42,825 bases of DNA from Desulfobacterales bacterium (GCA_022340885.1 JAJDND010000029.1:1-42825); one strand, 5' to 3'. Counted from the stretch's first letter, positions 8,458-18,172 are shown. Numbers and translations: made by a program. Notes: generated by a model not told the origin, from the letters alone.

Positions 8458-11400
8458 TTACAAAACGCCTTCGAGCAGCGCATCGACCTTGCTCAAAATC
8501 TGAACGTCTTCGTACCAATTGAGTTCAATGGCTTTGGCCGGGCATTCCGCCGCGCAAACACCGCATCCGTGGCATAAGGCGATATCGATTTCGCTGACGC
8601 CGTCCGGGTTGATCCTCGGCACCTGGTAGGGACAGGACCGGACACAAATCAAACATGACGCACAGAGGTCTGCATTGACCTGCGCCGTAACCGCCGACAG
8701 CGTCAATTGCGGTTGAGATAAAAATGTCGTGGCCCTGGAAGCCGCAGCAAATGCCTGCGAAATCGATTCATGCACCAGCTTGGGACTGTGGGCGGTGCCG
8801 CAGACAAAAATGCCTTCCGTTGCCATGTCCACCGGTCTCAGCTTGACATGGGCTTCCATAAAATGCCCCTCGGCTGTTCTGGCCAGTTTTACGATGGACG
8901 CGAGTTCTTCGGTATCTTCGGCCACCATCCCAGCGCTCAGGGCCAGCAGATCCGCATCGACGCGAAGGGTGCGGCCCAGAAGGGGATCCTTGAAGGTGAC
9001 CCCCACCCCCTTCTCCGACGGTGTCACGGTCGGCGGATCTTCGGGGCTGTACCGGGTAAAAATAACACCCTGTTTCCTTGCCTCGGTATAATAGTCTTCC
9101 AAAAGACCGTATGTCCTGATATCCCGGTACAGGATGAAGACATCGGCATCCGGCTTGAGCTTTTTAATGTGAAGTGCGTTCTTGACGGCGCTCTGGCAGC
9201 AAATCCTGGAGCAGTTCGGATTTTTTTCGTTTCTGGATCCGACACACTGGATCATGACCACCCGCTCAAGATTTTCAGCGCCTTTTTCTTTCAGCCGCTG
9301 AGCCAGTTCGATCTGGGTCATGACATTTTCGTTTTCTTGGTAAAGAAATTCGTCCGGCCGGTATTCCGTTGCACCGGTGGCCAGAACAACGACGCCGTGA
9401 TCGATCTTTCGTTCATACATACCCGGGCCCACCAGCACTTCGGTGGTAAAATTCCCCTTGAATCCGGAAAAGCCGACGATCAGAGACCGGGTCAGCACCT
9501 GGATATCCGGATGGGACGTGACCGTTTCAATCAGTTGTTCAAGGTACGTTCCGATGTCCCGGCCTTCGATGGTTGTCGTGAGGCGGTTGGCCATGCCGCC
9601 GAGCGCTTTTTCCTTTTCGACCAGCACCACGGGAAAGCCTTGATCGGCCAGGCCCAGCGCGGCATTCATCCCGGCCACTCCCCCGCCGATTACCAGCGCC
9701 CTTTGGATCACCGGAATCTTTTTTTCGTGCAGCGGATGAAGCGTCCCGGCACGGGCGACCGCCATTCGAATCAGATGTTTGGCCTTTTCCGTCGCTTTTT
9801 CCGGAGCGTCGGAATGGACCCATGAACCCTGATTCCGTATGTTGGCCATTTCAAAAAGATATTTGTTCAAACCGCATGCTTCGAGGGTGTCCATGAAGAT
9901 GGCCTCGTGGGTTTTCGGGGTGCATGCCGCCACCACGATCCGGTTGAGGCTGTTTTCTTTAATGATTTCTTTCATCTGTTCCTGGGAATCCTGGGAACAG
10001 GTGAAGAGATTTTGTCCGGCATAGGCCACATAGGGAAGGGTCTTGGCGTATTCCTGCACGCCGTTGACATCGACAACGCCGGCAATATTAATGCCGCAGT
10101 TGCAGACAAAGACACCGACGCGCGGTTCTTGGCCGGTCACGTCGATTTCTTCAGGGATTTCCACGCTCACCGTCCGGGTGTTGCGGACCGCGTTTAAAAA
10201 TCCCCCGGCAAGACATGCCGCGGCGCTGGCTTCGGTGACAGAACTCGGAATATCTTTGGGTTCTTGAAAAACACCGCAGGCGTATACCCCCGGACGGGAT
10301 GTTTCAACCGGCGCAAAAGGTTGCGTCACCGCAAAGTTGTATTTGTTCAGATCAACCTTCAATCGCCCGGCCAGATCAGCCGTCGATTCGGAAATCTTGA
10401 GGCCCACCGAGAGAACGACCATGTCGAAAATCTCCTCATGGAGCTGTCCGTCGGTGTCCACATACCGAAGGCGAAGATCTTTGTTTTCTCCGATTTCATC
10501 AATGGTATGAACCCGGGCGTTGACAAACCGGATGCCGGCCTTGTCTCTTGCCCGCAGATAGTATTTTTCATAATCTTTTCCGAATGTCCGGATATCCATG
10601 TTAAAAATGGCACAATCCAGATTTCCGCCGGCGTGCTCTTTTGCCACCATCGAATCCTTGATGGCATACATGCAGCAAACCGAGGAGCAGTATCCGTTGC
10701 CGCATTTGTTGGTATCACGGGATCCGATGCACTGGAGCCAGGCGATCTTTTCCGGTTCTTTCTGATCGGACGGCCGGACTAGATGTCCCATCGTGGGGCC
10801 CGAAGCGCTGAGAATACGTTCGAATTCCAAACTTGTCAGAACGTTGGGATTGCTTTTGTAATGATAAAACTGTTCCAGTCCCGAAGGGTCGAAGGGTTCG
10901 CTGCCCGGGCATAGAATCACGGAACCGACCTCGATATCTTTTTCGACCGGTACCTGGCTGTGATCGATGGCTTCCGCCAGGCATGCATCCACGCATTGAT
11001 AACATTCACTGCAATAACCGCAGTTCAAGCATCGTCCAGCCTCCCGGCGGCCCGAATCCTCGTCAAAACCCAGTTCCACCTCTTTGAAATTGCCTTGGCG
11101 ATGTTCTACCGGCAGTTCCGGCATTGTTGGCCTTAAAATTTTAGGCTCATCATCCGGAATCGGACGATAACGGGCATCCTTGGCCGGCTCAGGCTCTCTT
11201 CCCCGGGTCATATCGAGTCCGTCAAAATACCTCACCATCGATTCCGCCGCTTCCCGGCCGGCGGCAATGGCGGCGATGGCAATTCCGGGACCGGTTTGCA
11301 GGTCGCCGCCGCCAAAAACACCCTCACGATTTGTTGCGAAGGTGACGGCATCCGTCTCCAGTGTTCCCCAGCGCGAAAAATTCAGTCCGGTGAGATTTTC

Positions 11401-12945
11401 GATGGACGACAGGTCCGGTTGCTGTCCGATGGCGGCAACCAGTTGATCGATTTCAATATCATATTCGCTGCCTGGAACGGGAATCGGCCGTCTTCGGCCG
11501 GATGAATCCGGCTCGCCCAGTTCCATTCGTATGCATCTGAGTCCGACGACACTGCCGTCATGGATCAGTATTTCCTGGGGCGCCGAAAGATAGGTTATCT
11601 TAACGCCCTCGGCCTCGGCCGCCTGAATCTCTTCTTCCCATGCGGGCATTTCAGTACGGGTTCGCCGGTAAATGATATTCACCTCATCGGCACCCAGACG
11701 AACCGCCGACCTCGAAACGTCAATGGCCACGTTTCCGCCGCCGATGATGGCCACCTTTTTCCCCACCTCTGTCTTTCCGGTGAGATTGGCTTCTCTTAAA
11801 AAGTCGACACCCTGTCGAACCCCCTTTGCTTTTTCGCCGGGAACCCCCAGATCGATCCCCCGGTGGGCCCCCAGTGCCAAGTATACCGCTTTATACCCGT
11901 CATTTAACAGGTCATCGACCGTCAACTCCGCTCCCAAGGGCGTATTGGTTTTGATTTGAACACCCAGATTCGTAATGATTTCAATCTCCCTGTCCAGGAT
12001 CTCCCGAGGCAGCCGGTGCGCCGGGATACCGACTCTGAGCATGCCGCCGGGTTCGGGCAGGGCCTCGAAAACGGTGGACGCCACACCTTTTCTCGCCAGA
12101 TGATATGCCGCGGAAAGGCCTGCCGGCCCGGAACCGATGATGGCGACCTTTTCTTCTCTGGGGGGCAGGCATTTTATCTCGATCTCGCGGGGGTCGAACA
12201 GATCCGAAGCCAGACGTTTCAGGTTGCGAATGGCCACGGGCTCGTCGACGTCACAGCGACGGCATGCATCTTCACATTCATGGGGGCAGATCCGGCCCAA
12301 AACCCCGGGAAACGGGTGATCTTCCATGATGATTTCCAGCGCTTCCTTATATTTCCCTTCTTTGACCATCTGAATATACCCTTGGACATTCTGTCCGGCA
12401 GGACACGTCATGCGACAGGGTGCAAGGTCCGTTTTCTCAATGGCAAAAGCGCCGGGGATCGCCTGGGCATATTTCTTGTATGTCGCCTTCTTCAAGGAAA
12501 GACCTCCGTCGTATTCATTGGGAAGATCGACGGGACAGACCTTAATGCATTCTCCGCAACTGGTACATTTTGAAAGATCTATAAAACGGGGCTCTTGACG
12601 GACCCGGGCGGTAAAACGCCCTTTCTCGCCTTTCAGGTCCAAAAGCTGTGTGTTGGTTAAAAGCGCTATGTTCAAATGCCGGCCGACCTCGACCAGTTTG
12701 GGCGAGATAATTCACATGGCACAATCGTTGGTTGGAAAGGTTTTATCGAGCTGAGACATGAGTCCGCCGATGGCCGACGACCTTTCCACCAGGTACACGT
12801 AATAGCCGGAGTTGGCGAGATCCAGGGCGGACTGCATGCCGGCAATGCCGCTGCCAAGCACCATGACCGAACCGACAAGATCTTTTTCCCGCCTTGTGAC
12901 GGCACTGTTTTCTTTCTGATGATTTGTCTGCTCCATATTTCCCAT
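8458..12945 (-). CDS. hdrA: Giant HdrA: HdrA-GltD-HdrA fusion with selenocysteine at residue 78
   Basis: 1495 aa when the UGA at 12712-12714 is read as Sec. HdrA is the FAD subunit of heterodisulfide reductase complexes, where electron bifurcation takes place. In order: FAD-binding [14 protein letters not shown] (about 31-44); NDCAM[12 protein letters not shown], where relatives have Cys; a [4Fe-4S] motif [12 protein letters not shown] (127-138); a GltD-like module with its own Cys set (177-231), FAD motif [10 protein letters not shown] (about 271) and NAD(P)H motif [10 protein letters not shown] (about 398); a [10 protein letters not shown] segment (about 638); a second HdrA unit with [10 protein letters not shown] (about 947) and [11 protein letters not shown] (about 1085); and a C-terminal double ferredoxin (about 1427-1470). 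The GltD module suggests an NAD(P)H-linked electron input or output. It starts 2 bp after the stop of the metF paralogue; ATG at 12936 is an alternative start. The second HdrA unit lacks the NDCAM motif. Confidence 0.92.
12679..12714 (-). promoter_or_regulatory. UGA(Sec) codon and SECIS-like hairpin in hdrA
   Basis: The UGA codon is at 12712-12714. After 15 nt the hairpin CTGGTCG-AGGT-CGGCCGG (12696 down to 12679) has a 7-bp stem with two G-T pairs and an AGGU(C) apical loop, very like the E. coli formate dehydrogenase SECIS loop. It is the best of the three SECIS candidates by loop sequence. Confidence 0.75.
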
Positions 12946-12947
12946 CC

Positions 12948-13817
12948 TTATATTCTTCCAATTATTTCAGGCAGCTTATGTTCCCACCCGAGCGTTGCGA
13001 TATGGACGCCGCTGAAGCCTTCTTGTTTTAGCAACGTAACCATTTCCGATGCGATCTGTGTACATTCTCGAACTTTGTCTGCAGATTTTTGGATTCGGTC
13101 CAGCAATGACTCCGGGACATAAACATCATCCACATTCCGCATCATATAACGGGCCATTCCCAGAGACTTGAGCAGCAACACCGTGGGAATGATTTTTGCT
13201 TTTTTAAGATCCACCCGTTTCATAAACGGCGCGATGGCGCTCAGATCAAATAACGGCGGAGAAATAAAAAACACGACCCCAGCGTCGATTTTTTTGTTCA
13301 TCTCTTCAACGACCAGCTCGGGAGATTTTCCTTTAGCGCCGGCATTCACTGTCGAGCCGACCAGGAATTGAGGAGCGCCCGAAAGCTCAATCCCGGCCAT
13401 GTCTTTTCCTTTCTGAAGATTGCCGATGGCGCCGAGCAATTCCAACAAATCGATGTCATACACCGATCTTGCTTGAAAATGGTCGCCAAAGCTGGGATCT
13501 TCTCCGGTGACCGCCATGACGTTGGAAATCCCGCAGGCACAGGCCGCCAAAAGGTCCGCTTGGAGGGCGATTCGGTTTCGGTCTCTGCAATTGAGCTGCA
13601 TGACCGTATCCATGCCTTTGGATTGCAAAATCATTGCACCGCCCAGAGAGCTCATCCGCATAACGGCATTGCTCATTTCAGGCACCACAAAGGCATCGAC
13701 CTTTCCCTTGACTTTCAAGGCACAGGTTGTCATCGTCGAGACATCCACCCCTTTGGGGGGTTCCATTTCCGCAAGGATGGCAAATTCCCCTGCATCGAAT
13801 CTGCGCTTTAATTGCAT
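12948..13817 (-). CDS. MetF-family protein heading the hdr operon (divergent paralogue)
   Basis: 289-aa protein of the methylenetetrahydrofolate reductase family: N-terminal [11 protein letters not shown] strand, [25 protein letters not shown], and late [14 protein letters not shown] and [16 protein letters not shown] segments, each matched by a corresponding segment in the second metF at 6272. It is shorter and less Cys-rich than its paralogue. As first gene of the operon, ending 2 bp before hdrA, it may be a second flavoprotein of the complex, a heterodimer partner of MetF, or a reductase for another C1 carrier. The start has a GGAGG site about 8 nt upstream. A palindromic repeat element lies 31 bp upstream of the start codon, in the leader. 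Family firm, substrate not determined. Confidence 0.88.
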   Translation of the reverse strand: MQLKRRFDAGEFAILAEMEPPKGVDVSTMTTCALKVKGKVDAFVVPEMSNAVMRMSSLGGAMILQSKGMDTVMQLNCRDRNRIALQADLLAACACGISNVMAVTGEDPSFGDHFQARSVYDIDLLELLGAIGNLQKGKDMAGIELSGAPQFLVGSTVNAGAKGKSPELVVEEMNKKIDAGVVFFISPPLFDLSAIAPFMKRVDLKKAKIIPTVLLLKSLGMARYMMRNVDDVYVPESLLDRIQKSADKVRECTQIASEMVTLLKQEGFSGVHIATLGWEHKLPEIIGRI

Positions 13818-13848
13818 ATGATTACCTCCGCTTCACCGCTTTCTCCAT

Positions 13849-13990
13849 AAGTGGTTTCAAAACCTTCAATCGGGTTTAAGGTCAAGTCGGGCTGAGGCGG
13901 TCAACCGGAGGAATATCGGGAATATTTCGAGGATTGGCCGCCTCAGCCCAACACAGAAATTGAGCCCGAGGGGAGGTTTTGAAACCACTT
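13849..13990. repeat. Palindromic intergenic element, copy D (142 bp)
   Basis: The ends are AAGTGGTTTCAAAACCT and, inverted, AGGTTTTGAAACCACTT. Inside are GGCTGAGGCGG and its partner CCGCCTCAGCCC, enclosing the core CAACCGGAGGAATAT...ATATTTCGAGGATTG, so the whole element folds back on itself. It is related to copies at 18173, 23016 and 27125. It lies in the leader of the metF-hdr operon. Confidence 0.8.
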
Positions 13991-14008
13991 CTGCTCACAC
14001 CACAGAAA

Positions 14009-14296
14009 CTCAAAGGACGCAGAGATCGATGGACTTTCCTTTGTCGTTTGGGGATAAATACCAAAGGAAAAAAAACAGCAGCAGGATGGCTGCAAAGAAG
14101 CTTTTGGTTGTAAGTGATTAACCTTAATTTTTTTGGCATCAAATTCGATCTTCCCTATATTGAGGTGGGTTTTTGTGCGCCATTCGGTTCAACCTGTTGA
14201 ATTTTCCCTGTCGGTGTCCCATTGGGTTTTAGACAGAAAAAGGCGAAAGGAAATGAAGCGCATCACGTTAAAAACGGTCTTCTGCGTCCTTTGAGC
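14009..14296. repeat. 15-bp perfect inverted pair
   Basis: CTCAAAGGACGCAGA at 14009-14023 recurs inverted as TCTGCGTCCTTTGAG at 14282-14296. The surrounding sequence resembles low-complexity 'AAGGACGCAGAG' repeats that I recall from intergenic DNA of related bacteria. No gene is visible in between. The pair lies in the predicted leader of the metF-hdr operon and could form a long-range stem. Confidence 0.5.
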
Positions 14297-14359
14297 TTCT
14301 GAGGCGAGTCGCCATTGAACCATCAATCACCGTCAAATGCCTTATAATTATCCCCATGA

Positions 14360-14375
14360 GCAACAATCATGCCGG
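14360..14375 (-). promoter_or_regulatory. Candidate sigma-54 promoter of the metF-hdr operon
   Basis: On the minus strand the sequence reads CCGGCATGATTGTTGC. The GG (-24) and GC (-12) are separated by exactly 10 bp, and GGCATG...TTGC is close to the sigma-54 consensus GGCACG-N4-TTGC. Transcription would start near 14348, giving a leader of about 530 nt before metF. A divergent NtrC-type activator gene and two palindromes lie behind it. Inferred from sequence only. Confidence 0.55.
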
Positions 14376-14483
14376 GAAGTTGAATCAAACAAAAATATAA
14401 ATAATTTATGTGATTTCAATTAAATATAATTATCATGAGTCCCGCGTTTCTGGTTCTTTTTGATTTTTAAAAACGCGGATGTT

Positions 14484-14498
14484 GTGCCAATTTGGCAT
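14484..14498. promoter_or_regulatory. Palindrome, candidate enhancer (UAS) site 1
   Basis: GTGCCAATTTGGCAT contains the perfect palindrome TGCCAA-T-TTGGCA. Its centre is about 143 bp behind the predicted sigma-54 start, a usual distance for an NtrC-type activator site. Confidence 0.45.
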
Positions 14499-14544
14499 AT
14501 GTGATACAGGTAAAAGAGTTCTGTCCGTCCGCTGAAAAAGAATC

Positions 14545-14559
14545 GTGCCATTTTGGAAT
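14545..14559. promoter_or_regulatory. Related half-degenerate site, candidate enhancer (UAS) site 2
   Basis: GTGCCATTTTGGAAT matches site 1 at 12 of 15 positions, 61 bp away (about six helical turns). It lies between site 1 and the activator start at 14617, where it could also serve autoregulation. Confidence 0.4.
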
Positions 14560-14616
14560 GGTTCTTTTTGGAATAGACCTTTTCGGACTTTATCTGGATA
14601 TTGCTGAGGAACCGAT

Positions 14617-15981
14617 ATGGATTGTAATATTATCGTCATTGATGATGACTTCGATTTTCTTGAGATTTTAAAAGGACATCTTTTGGATTCGGGGTTCCAA
14701 AATATTCGAACGGAAGATAATTCGCGGATCGTTGCGTCTCTTTTTGAGAAAGGTGAGGATTTCGATATTGCGTTGATCGATATGACCATGCCGGAAATGG
14801 ATGGCTTAAATCTCCTTGAAATTATAAAACAAACAAGCCCGAGAACCGAATGCATTATGGTCACGGCCGTCAACGAAGCCCGGGTTGCTGTGGAATGTTT
14901 GAAAACAGGAGCGTATGATTATCTTGTAAAACCGGTATCCAGGGAAGATCTTATTTTTTCAATGAAGCGGGTACTGGAAAAGAAGCGACTGATGGATATT
15001 CTGGATATCGGAAAAAGCCAAACCCCTCCTCGTCTGAAAAATGCCCAACCGTTTAACCCCATAGTCACACGATCACCCAAAGTGATTAGGATTTTAAAGG
15101 AGGCCGAACTCCATGCCGGAAGCGACGTTCCGCTTTTAATCACCGGCGAAAGTGGAACCGGTAAAGAACTATTAGCATGGGCCATTCATAAGGCAAGCCT
15201 AAGATCCCGCTTCCCTTTTACGCCGGTCAACATGGCGTCGCTGTCCGGCAGTCTGTTTGAAGCAGAGTTTTTCGGGCATACCAAAGGCGCGTTTACCGGT
15301 GCAGAAGGCTCTCGCCGGGGTTATCTGGAATATAGCCAACACGGAACCCTTTTTTTAGATGAGATCGGGAACCTGGCGCCGGAACTTCAAGGAAAGCTGC
15401 TGCGGGTATTGCAGGACGGGGAATATTTCAAACTGGGCGCCAGCAGCCGGCAAAAAGCCGATGTTCGGTTCATCGCAGCCACCAATGAAAATCTGGAAAA
15501 ATTGATGTCCAAAAAAGCGTTTCGCAAGGACCTGTACTACCGCATTCGGGGCGGATGGCTTCATCTGCCGCCATTGAGAGAAAGAAAAGAGGATATTGCA
15601 CTCTTGGCGGATAAATTTTTAAAAGAATACGCCGGCGATAACGGTCGTATCGACGAAGATGCCGCATGTTTGCTGATGGAATATGACTATCCAGGAAATA
15701 TTCGAGAACTCAAATCGATCCTGCAATCGGCGGTAAACCTGGCGCAGGGGAAACCGCTTTCGGCGGATATTCTCCCGAAGCATTTAAAACAGAAAAAATC
15801 GTTGTTGAATTGTTCGGGTCCGCCGGCCTCAGGAGAAATCTTGCCGCTGTCTGAAATTGAAAAATCACATATTATCAAGGCCTACGAACTGACGGGTCGG
15901 AACAAATCGCAAACAGCAAGACGTCTTGGCATCGGACTGAATACCCTGAGAAGAAAGCTTCGCGCTTACGATAAAGAATAA
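14617..15981 (+). CDS. NtrC-family sigma-54-dependent response regulator
   Basis: 454-aa regulator with three parts. The receiver (about 3-120) has phospho-acceptor Asp55 in ALIDMTMPE and lysine in LVKPVS. The AAA+ domain has Walker A GESGTGKE (177-184), the sigma-54 contact loop GAFTGA (224-229), Walker B LFLDEIG and an arginine-rich sensor region RKDLYYRIRG. A Fis-type helix-turn-helix lies at the C-terminus (about 415-450, NKSQTARRLGIGLNTLRRKL). All residues needed for ATP-driven opening of sigma-54 promoters are present. No kinase gene is adjacent. It is divergent from the metF-hdr operon, whose upstream DNA has a sigma-54-type promoter and two palindromes, so that operon is its most likely target (inference). 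The ribosome site is GCTGAGGAACCGAT. Confidence 0.93.
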   Translation: MDCNIIVIDDDFDFLEILKGHLLDSGFQNIRTEDNSRIVASLFEKGEDFDIALIDMTMPEMDGLNLLEIIKQTSPRTECIMVTAVNEARVAVECLKTGAYDYLVKPVSREDLIFSMKRVLEKKRLMDILDIGKSQTPPRLKNAQPFNPIVTRSPKVIRILKEAELHAGSDVPLLITGESGTGKELLAWAIHKASLRSRFPFTPVNMASLSGSLFEAEFFGHTKGAFTGAEGSRRGYLEYSQHGTLFLDEIGNLAPELQGKLLRVLQDGEYFKLGASSRQKADVRFIAATNENLEKLMSKKAFRKDLYYRIRGGWLHLPPLRERKEDIALLADKFLKEYAGDNGRIDEDAACLLMEYDYPGNIRELKSILQSAVNLAQGKPLSADILPKHLKQKKSLLNCSGPPASGEILPLSEIEKSHIIKAYELTGRNKSQTARRLGIGLNTLRRKLRAYDKE

Positions 15982-16033
15982 ATGTTCATGGCGACAATTT
16001 ACGTGGTCTTATGAATTCAAAACACAGAACGTT

Positions 16034-16468
16034 ATGCGCTTTGATCATATAAAAGCATTATTTGATCATTCCGGCAAACTGCTTTCATCGGTGCTATGGC
16101 TGGTCGCATTCCATTCCCTGGTAATGGGCCTGATATTGATCGCACAACCTACCGCCTTTATGCAGTTTGTGGGGTTCAGCCCTGATTGTGAGCATTTTTT
16201 TTCTGCCCAGGGCGGTGTTTTTCATCTTCTTATGTTCGTTCTTTATTCGCTGGGAGCACTCCATATTGAAAGATATTATTATTTCATTGTATTTTCAATT
16301 TTCATAAAGGCCGCTGCAACTTTTTTTCTGCTGATCTACTGTTTTACCGTCGAATTCAAATGGGTCATCCTGCTGTCCGGAATCGCCGACGGTATAATGG
16401 GACTGATGATTTTTACGGCCTTGAAGTTCTACATTCTGACAAAAACAAGGAATAAGCATAGCCTGTAA
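16034..16468 (+). CDS. Small integral membrane protein, unknown function
   Basis: 144-aa protein with four hydrophobic segments (about 17-37, 60-80, 83-102 and 107-130), a lysine-rich C-terminus and a basic N-terminus, consistent with four membrane helices. It resembles in outline the small four-helix DUF families of unknown function, but I do not recognise it specifically. It follows the NtrC-type regulator by 52 bp and ends 4 bp before the epimerase-like gene, so it may be cotranscribed with both. No clear ribosome site is seen before the ATG. Real gene likely from length, hydrophobic pattern and tight packing. Confidence 0.7.
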   Translation: MRFDHIKALFDHSGKLLSSVLWLVAFHSLVMGLILIAQPTAFMQFVGFSPDCEHFFSAQGGVFHLLMFVLYSLGALHIERYYYFIVFSIFIKAAATFFLLIYCFTVEFKWVILLSGIADGIMGLMIFTALKFYILTKTRNKHSL

Positions 16469-16472
16469 AAAA

Positions 16473-18164
16473 ATGAACGAAATATTACCGGGAATCGTCG
16501 TCACCGGGGCATCCGGCTTTATCGGAAGGCATTTTGTTATCGCCGTATCGGGAAAATATCGTCTTTTTTGCATCGCGCGTCGCAGCCAAAAGGAAGTCGG
16601 CATACCCTATCATGACAATATACATTGGTTTCAAGTGGATGTAACCAACCGCGAAAATCTGATGAATGTTTTTGCTTATATTAAAGATCTTGGCGGTGCT
16701 GATTATGTGTTGCACCTGGCCGGTTACTATGATTTCACCAATAAAGAGAACCCTGCATATGAGAAGATCAATGTAACCGGAACACGCAATATTCTGGACA
16801 TGTCGAATCTGCTTGGAATTAAACGTTTTATTTTTTCCAGTTCTTTGGCGGCCTGCCGTTTTCCCCCCAAGGGAAAGGCATTGACCGAAGAAAGTCCTCC
16901 GGATGAAGAAATTCCTTACGCACGATGCAAAAGAAAAGAAGAAACGATCATTAAAGAATATTCAAAAGTGCTTCCATGCTCGATCGTCCGCCTGGCAGCG
17001 GTATACAGCGACTGGTGTGAATATCCCATGCTCTATATGCTGCTGAAGTACTGGTTGTCTGAAAACAAACTCACATCGAGATTTCTCATCGGAAGCGGAG
17101 AATCAGCCCTGCCATATATCCACATCAAAGATGTCATTAAAGCATTTTTGCAAATCATGAAAATCAGCGATGCCCTTCCGCCCCTGACGATATTCATTGC
17201 CAGCCCCCAAGGGAGCGTATCACATAACGAACTTTTTAAAACCGCGACTAGATACTTTTACTGGCGTGAAATCACGCCCATTCGAATGCCGAAGTTTGCT
17301 GCTTTTTTAGGTTTGGCCGTCATTTCGCTCTTCGGCCGGATGATCGGTAAAACAACGCTGGAACAGCCCTGGATGACCAAGTATGTCGATAAAAAATTAA
17401 GGGTGGACGCATCCGTCACCTATAACACGCTGGGCTGGAAGCCCACACCTCGCTACCATATACTGCGAAGGTTGTTATTTTTAACCGAAAAAATGACCGG
17501 TCACCCAAACAACTGGACATTCCGAAACGAAGTCATTATCAAGAAAGTCGCATACCGGAAAAGCATTATAATCTACGATATCCTGGCCCAATCACGCGAA
17601 TCATTGGTCGAGAAAATCGCGGATGAAGTGATGCACCCGAAAAACGAGCACCTTTTCCCCAATTATCGAAAAATGTACAGCGAGCTGCTCAAGTGGTATA
17701 TCACCTTGAATTACCAGTTGGTTGCGGCTGCGGTGAGAAGCAGAGACAGGTCCATCATACCGGTCTATGCGCAGGTCATCGCCTATAAACGTTATATGGA
17801 AGGCTTTAAGGCAAATGAGGTGAAGCGTTTAATGTTGTTGATCGGAAGGATCATGAAAGAATATCTTCTTACATGTGCGGAATTAAAAAACTCGAAACGC
17901 CAAGTGGAAGACTACGTGATCCTAACGTCACAATTGACGGCCGACGAATTTGAAGACGCCTATGAAATTCTTGAAGAGCAATCTCCGGAACAGCAACCTC
18001 CTGCCAACGTTGCGCAGCTCACCAGCATTGAAAATCTTAAGCGGATTTTGCGACGGCTTGAAGATGTATACAGCGATGCCTTTTCAACTCAGCTAAAAAA
18101 AGAGGCGCGATTCGATGACTATACTTTTCTTGTAACATTAGACCGACAAGATGGGCGTGCGTGA
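16473..18164 (+). CDS. NAD-dependent epimerase/dehydratase fused to a helical RsbRD-like C-terminal domain
   Basis: 563-aa protein. Residues about 8-335 are an extended short-chain dehydrogenase with VTGASGFIG (10-18) for NAD(H), a Ser-rich FSSSLAA strand and the catalytic YARCK (YxxxK, near 150), as in 3-beta-hydroxysteroid or nucleotide-sugar epimerase relatives. The last 200 residues are a charged, helix-rich domain. A stretch around 390-470, including RYMEGFKANEVKRLMLLIGR, resembles the N-terminal sensor domain of RsbRD-type stress regulators (a helical domain). This is pattern resemblance, not a search result. Such a fusion is unusual and could tie an enzyme-like fold to sensing. It is adjacent to a small membrane protein and the NtrC-type regulator. 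The substrate is unknown. Confidence 0.8.
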   Translation: MNEILPGIVVTGASGFIGRHFVIAVSGKYRLFCIARRSQKEVGIPYHDNIHWFQVDVTNRENLMNVFAYIKDLGGADYVLHLAGYYDFTNKENPAYEKINVTGTRNILDMSNLLGIKRFIFSSSLAACRFPPKGKALTEESPPDEEIPYARCKRKEETIIKEYSKVLPCSIVRLAAVYSDWCEYPMLYMLLKYWLSENKLTSRFLIGSGESALPYIHIKDVIKAFLQIMKISDALPPLTIFIASPQGSVSHNELFKTATRYFYWREITPIRMPKFAAFLGLAVISLFGRMIGKTTLEQPWMTKYVDKKLRVDASVTYNTLGWKPTPRYHILRRLLFLTEKMTGHPNNWTFRNEVIIKKVAYRKSIIIYDILAQSRESLVEKIADEVMHPKNEHLFPNYRKMYSELLKWYITLNYQLVAAAVRSRDRSIIPVYAQVIAYKRYMEGFKANEVKRLMLLIGRIMKEYLLTCAELKNSKRQVEDYVILTSQLTADEFEDAYEILEEQSPEQQPPANVAQLTSIENLKRILRRLEDVYSDAFSTQLKKEARFDDYTFLVTLDRQDGRA

Positions 18165-18172
18165 ACATTTCA

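Noticed and set aside
8770-9825. Long open frame on the plus strand opposite hdrA (351 codons), and similar ones at 6353-7288 and 4262-4900
   Set aside because: They are antisense to firmly identified genes with no recognisable domain or ribosome site; they result from codon bias of the opposite strand.
4739-12714. The three in-frame UGA codons as sequencing errors or pseudogene stops
   Set aside because: All three fall at a motif position occupied by Cys in relatives, each has a hairpin at 13-15 nt, the frames continue intact with conserved motifs, and all are UGA rather than UAA or UAG.
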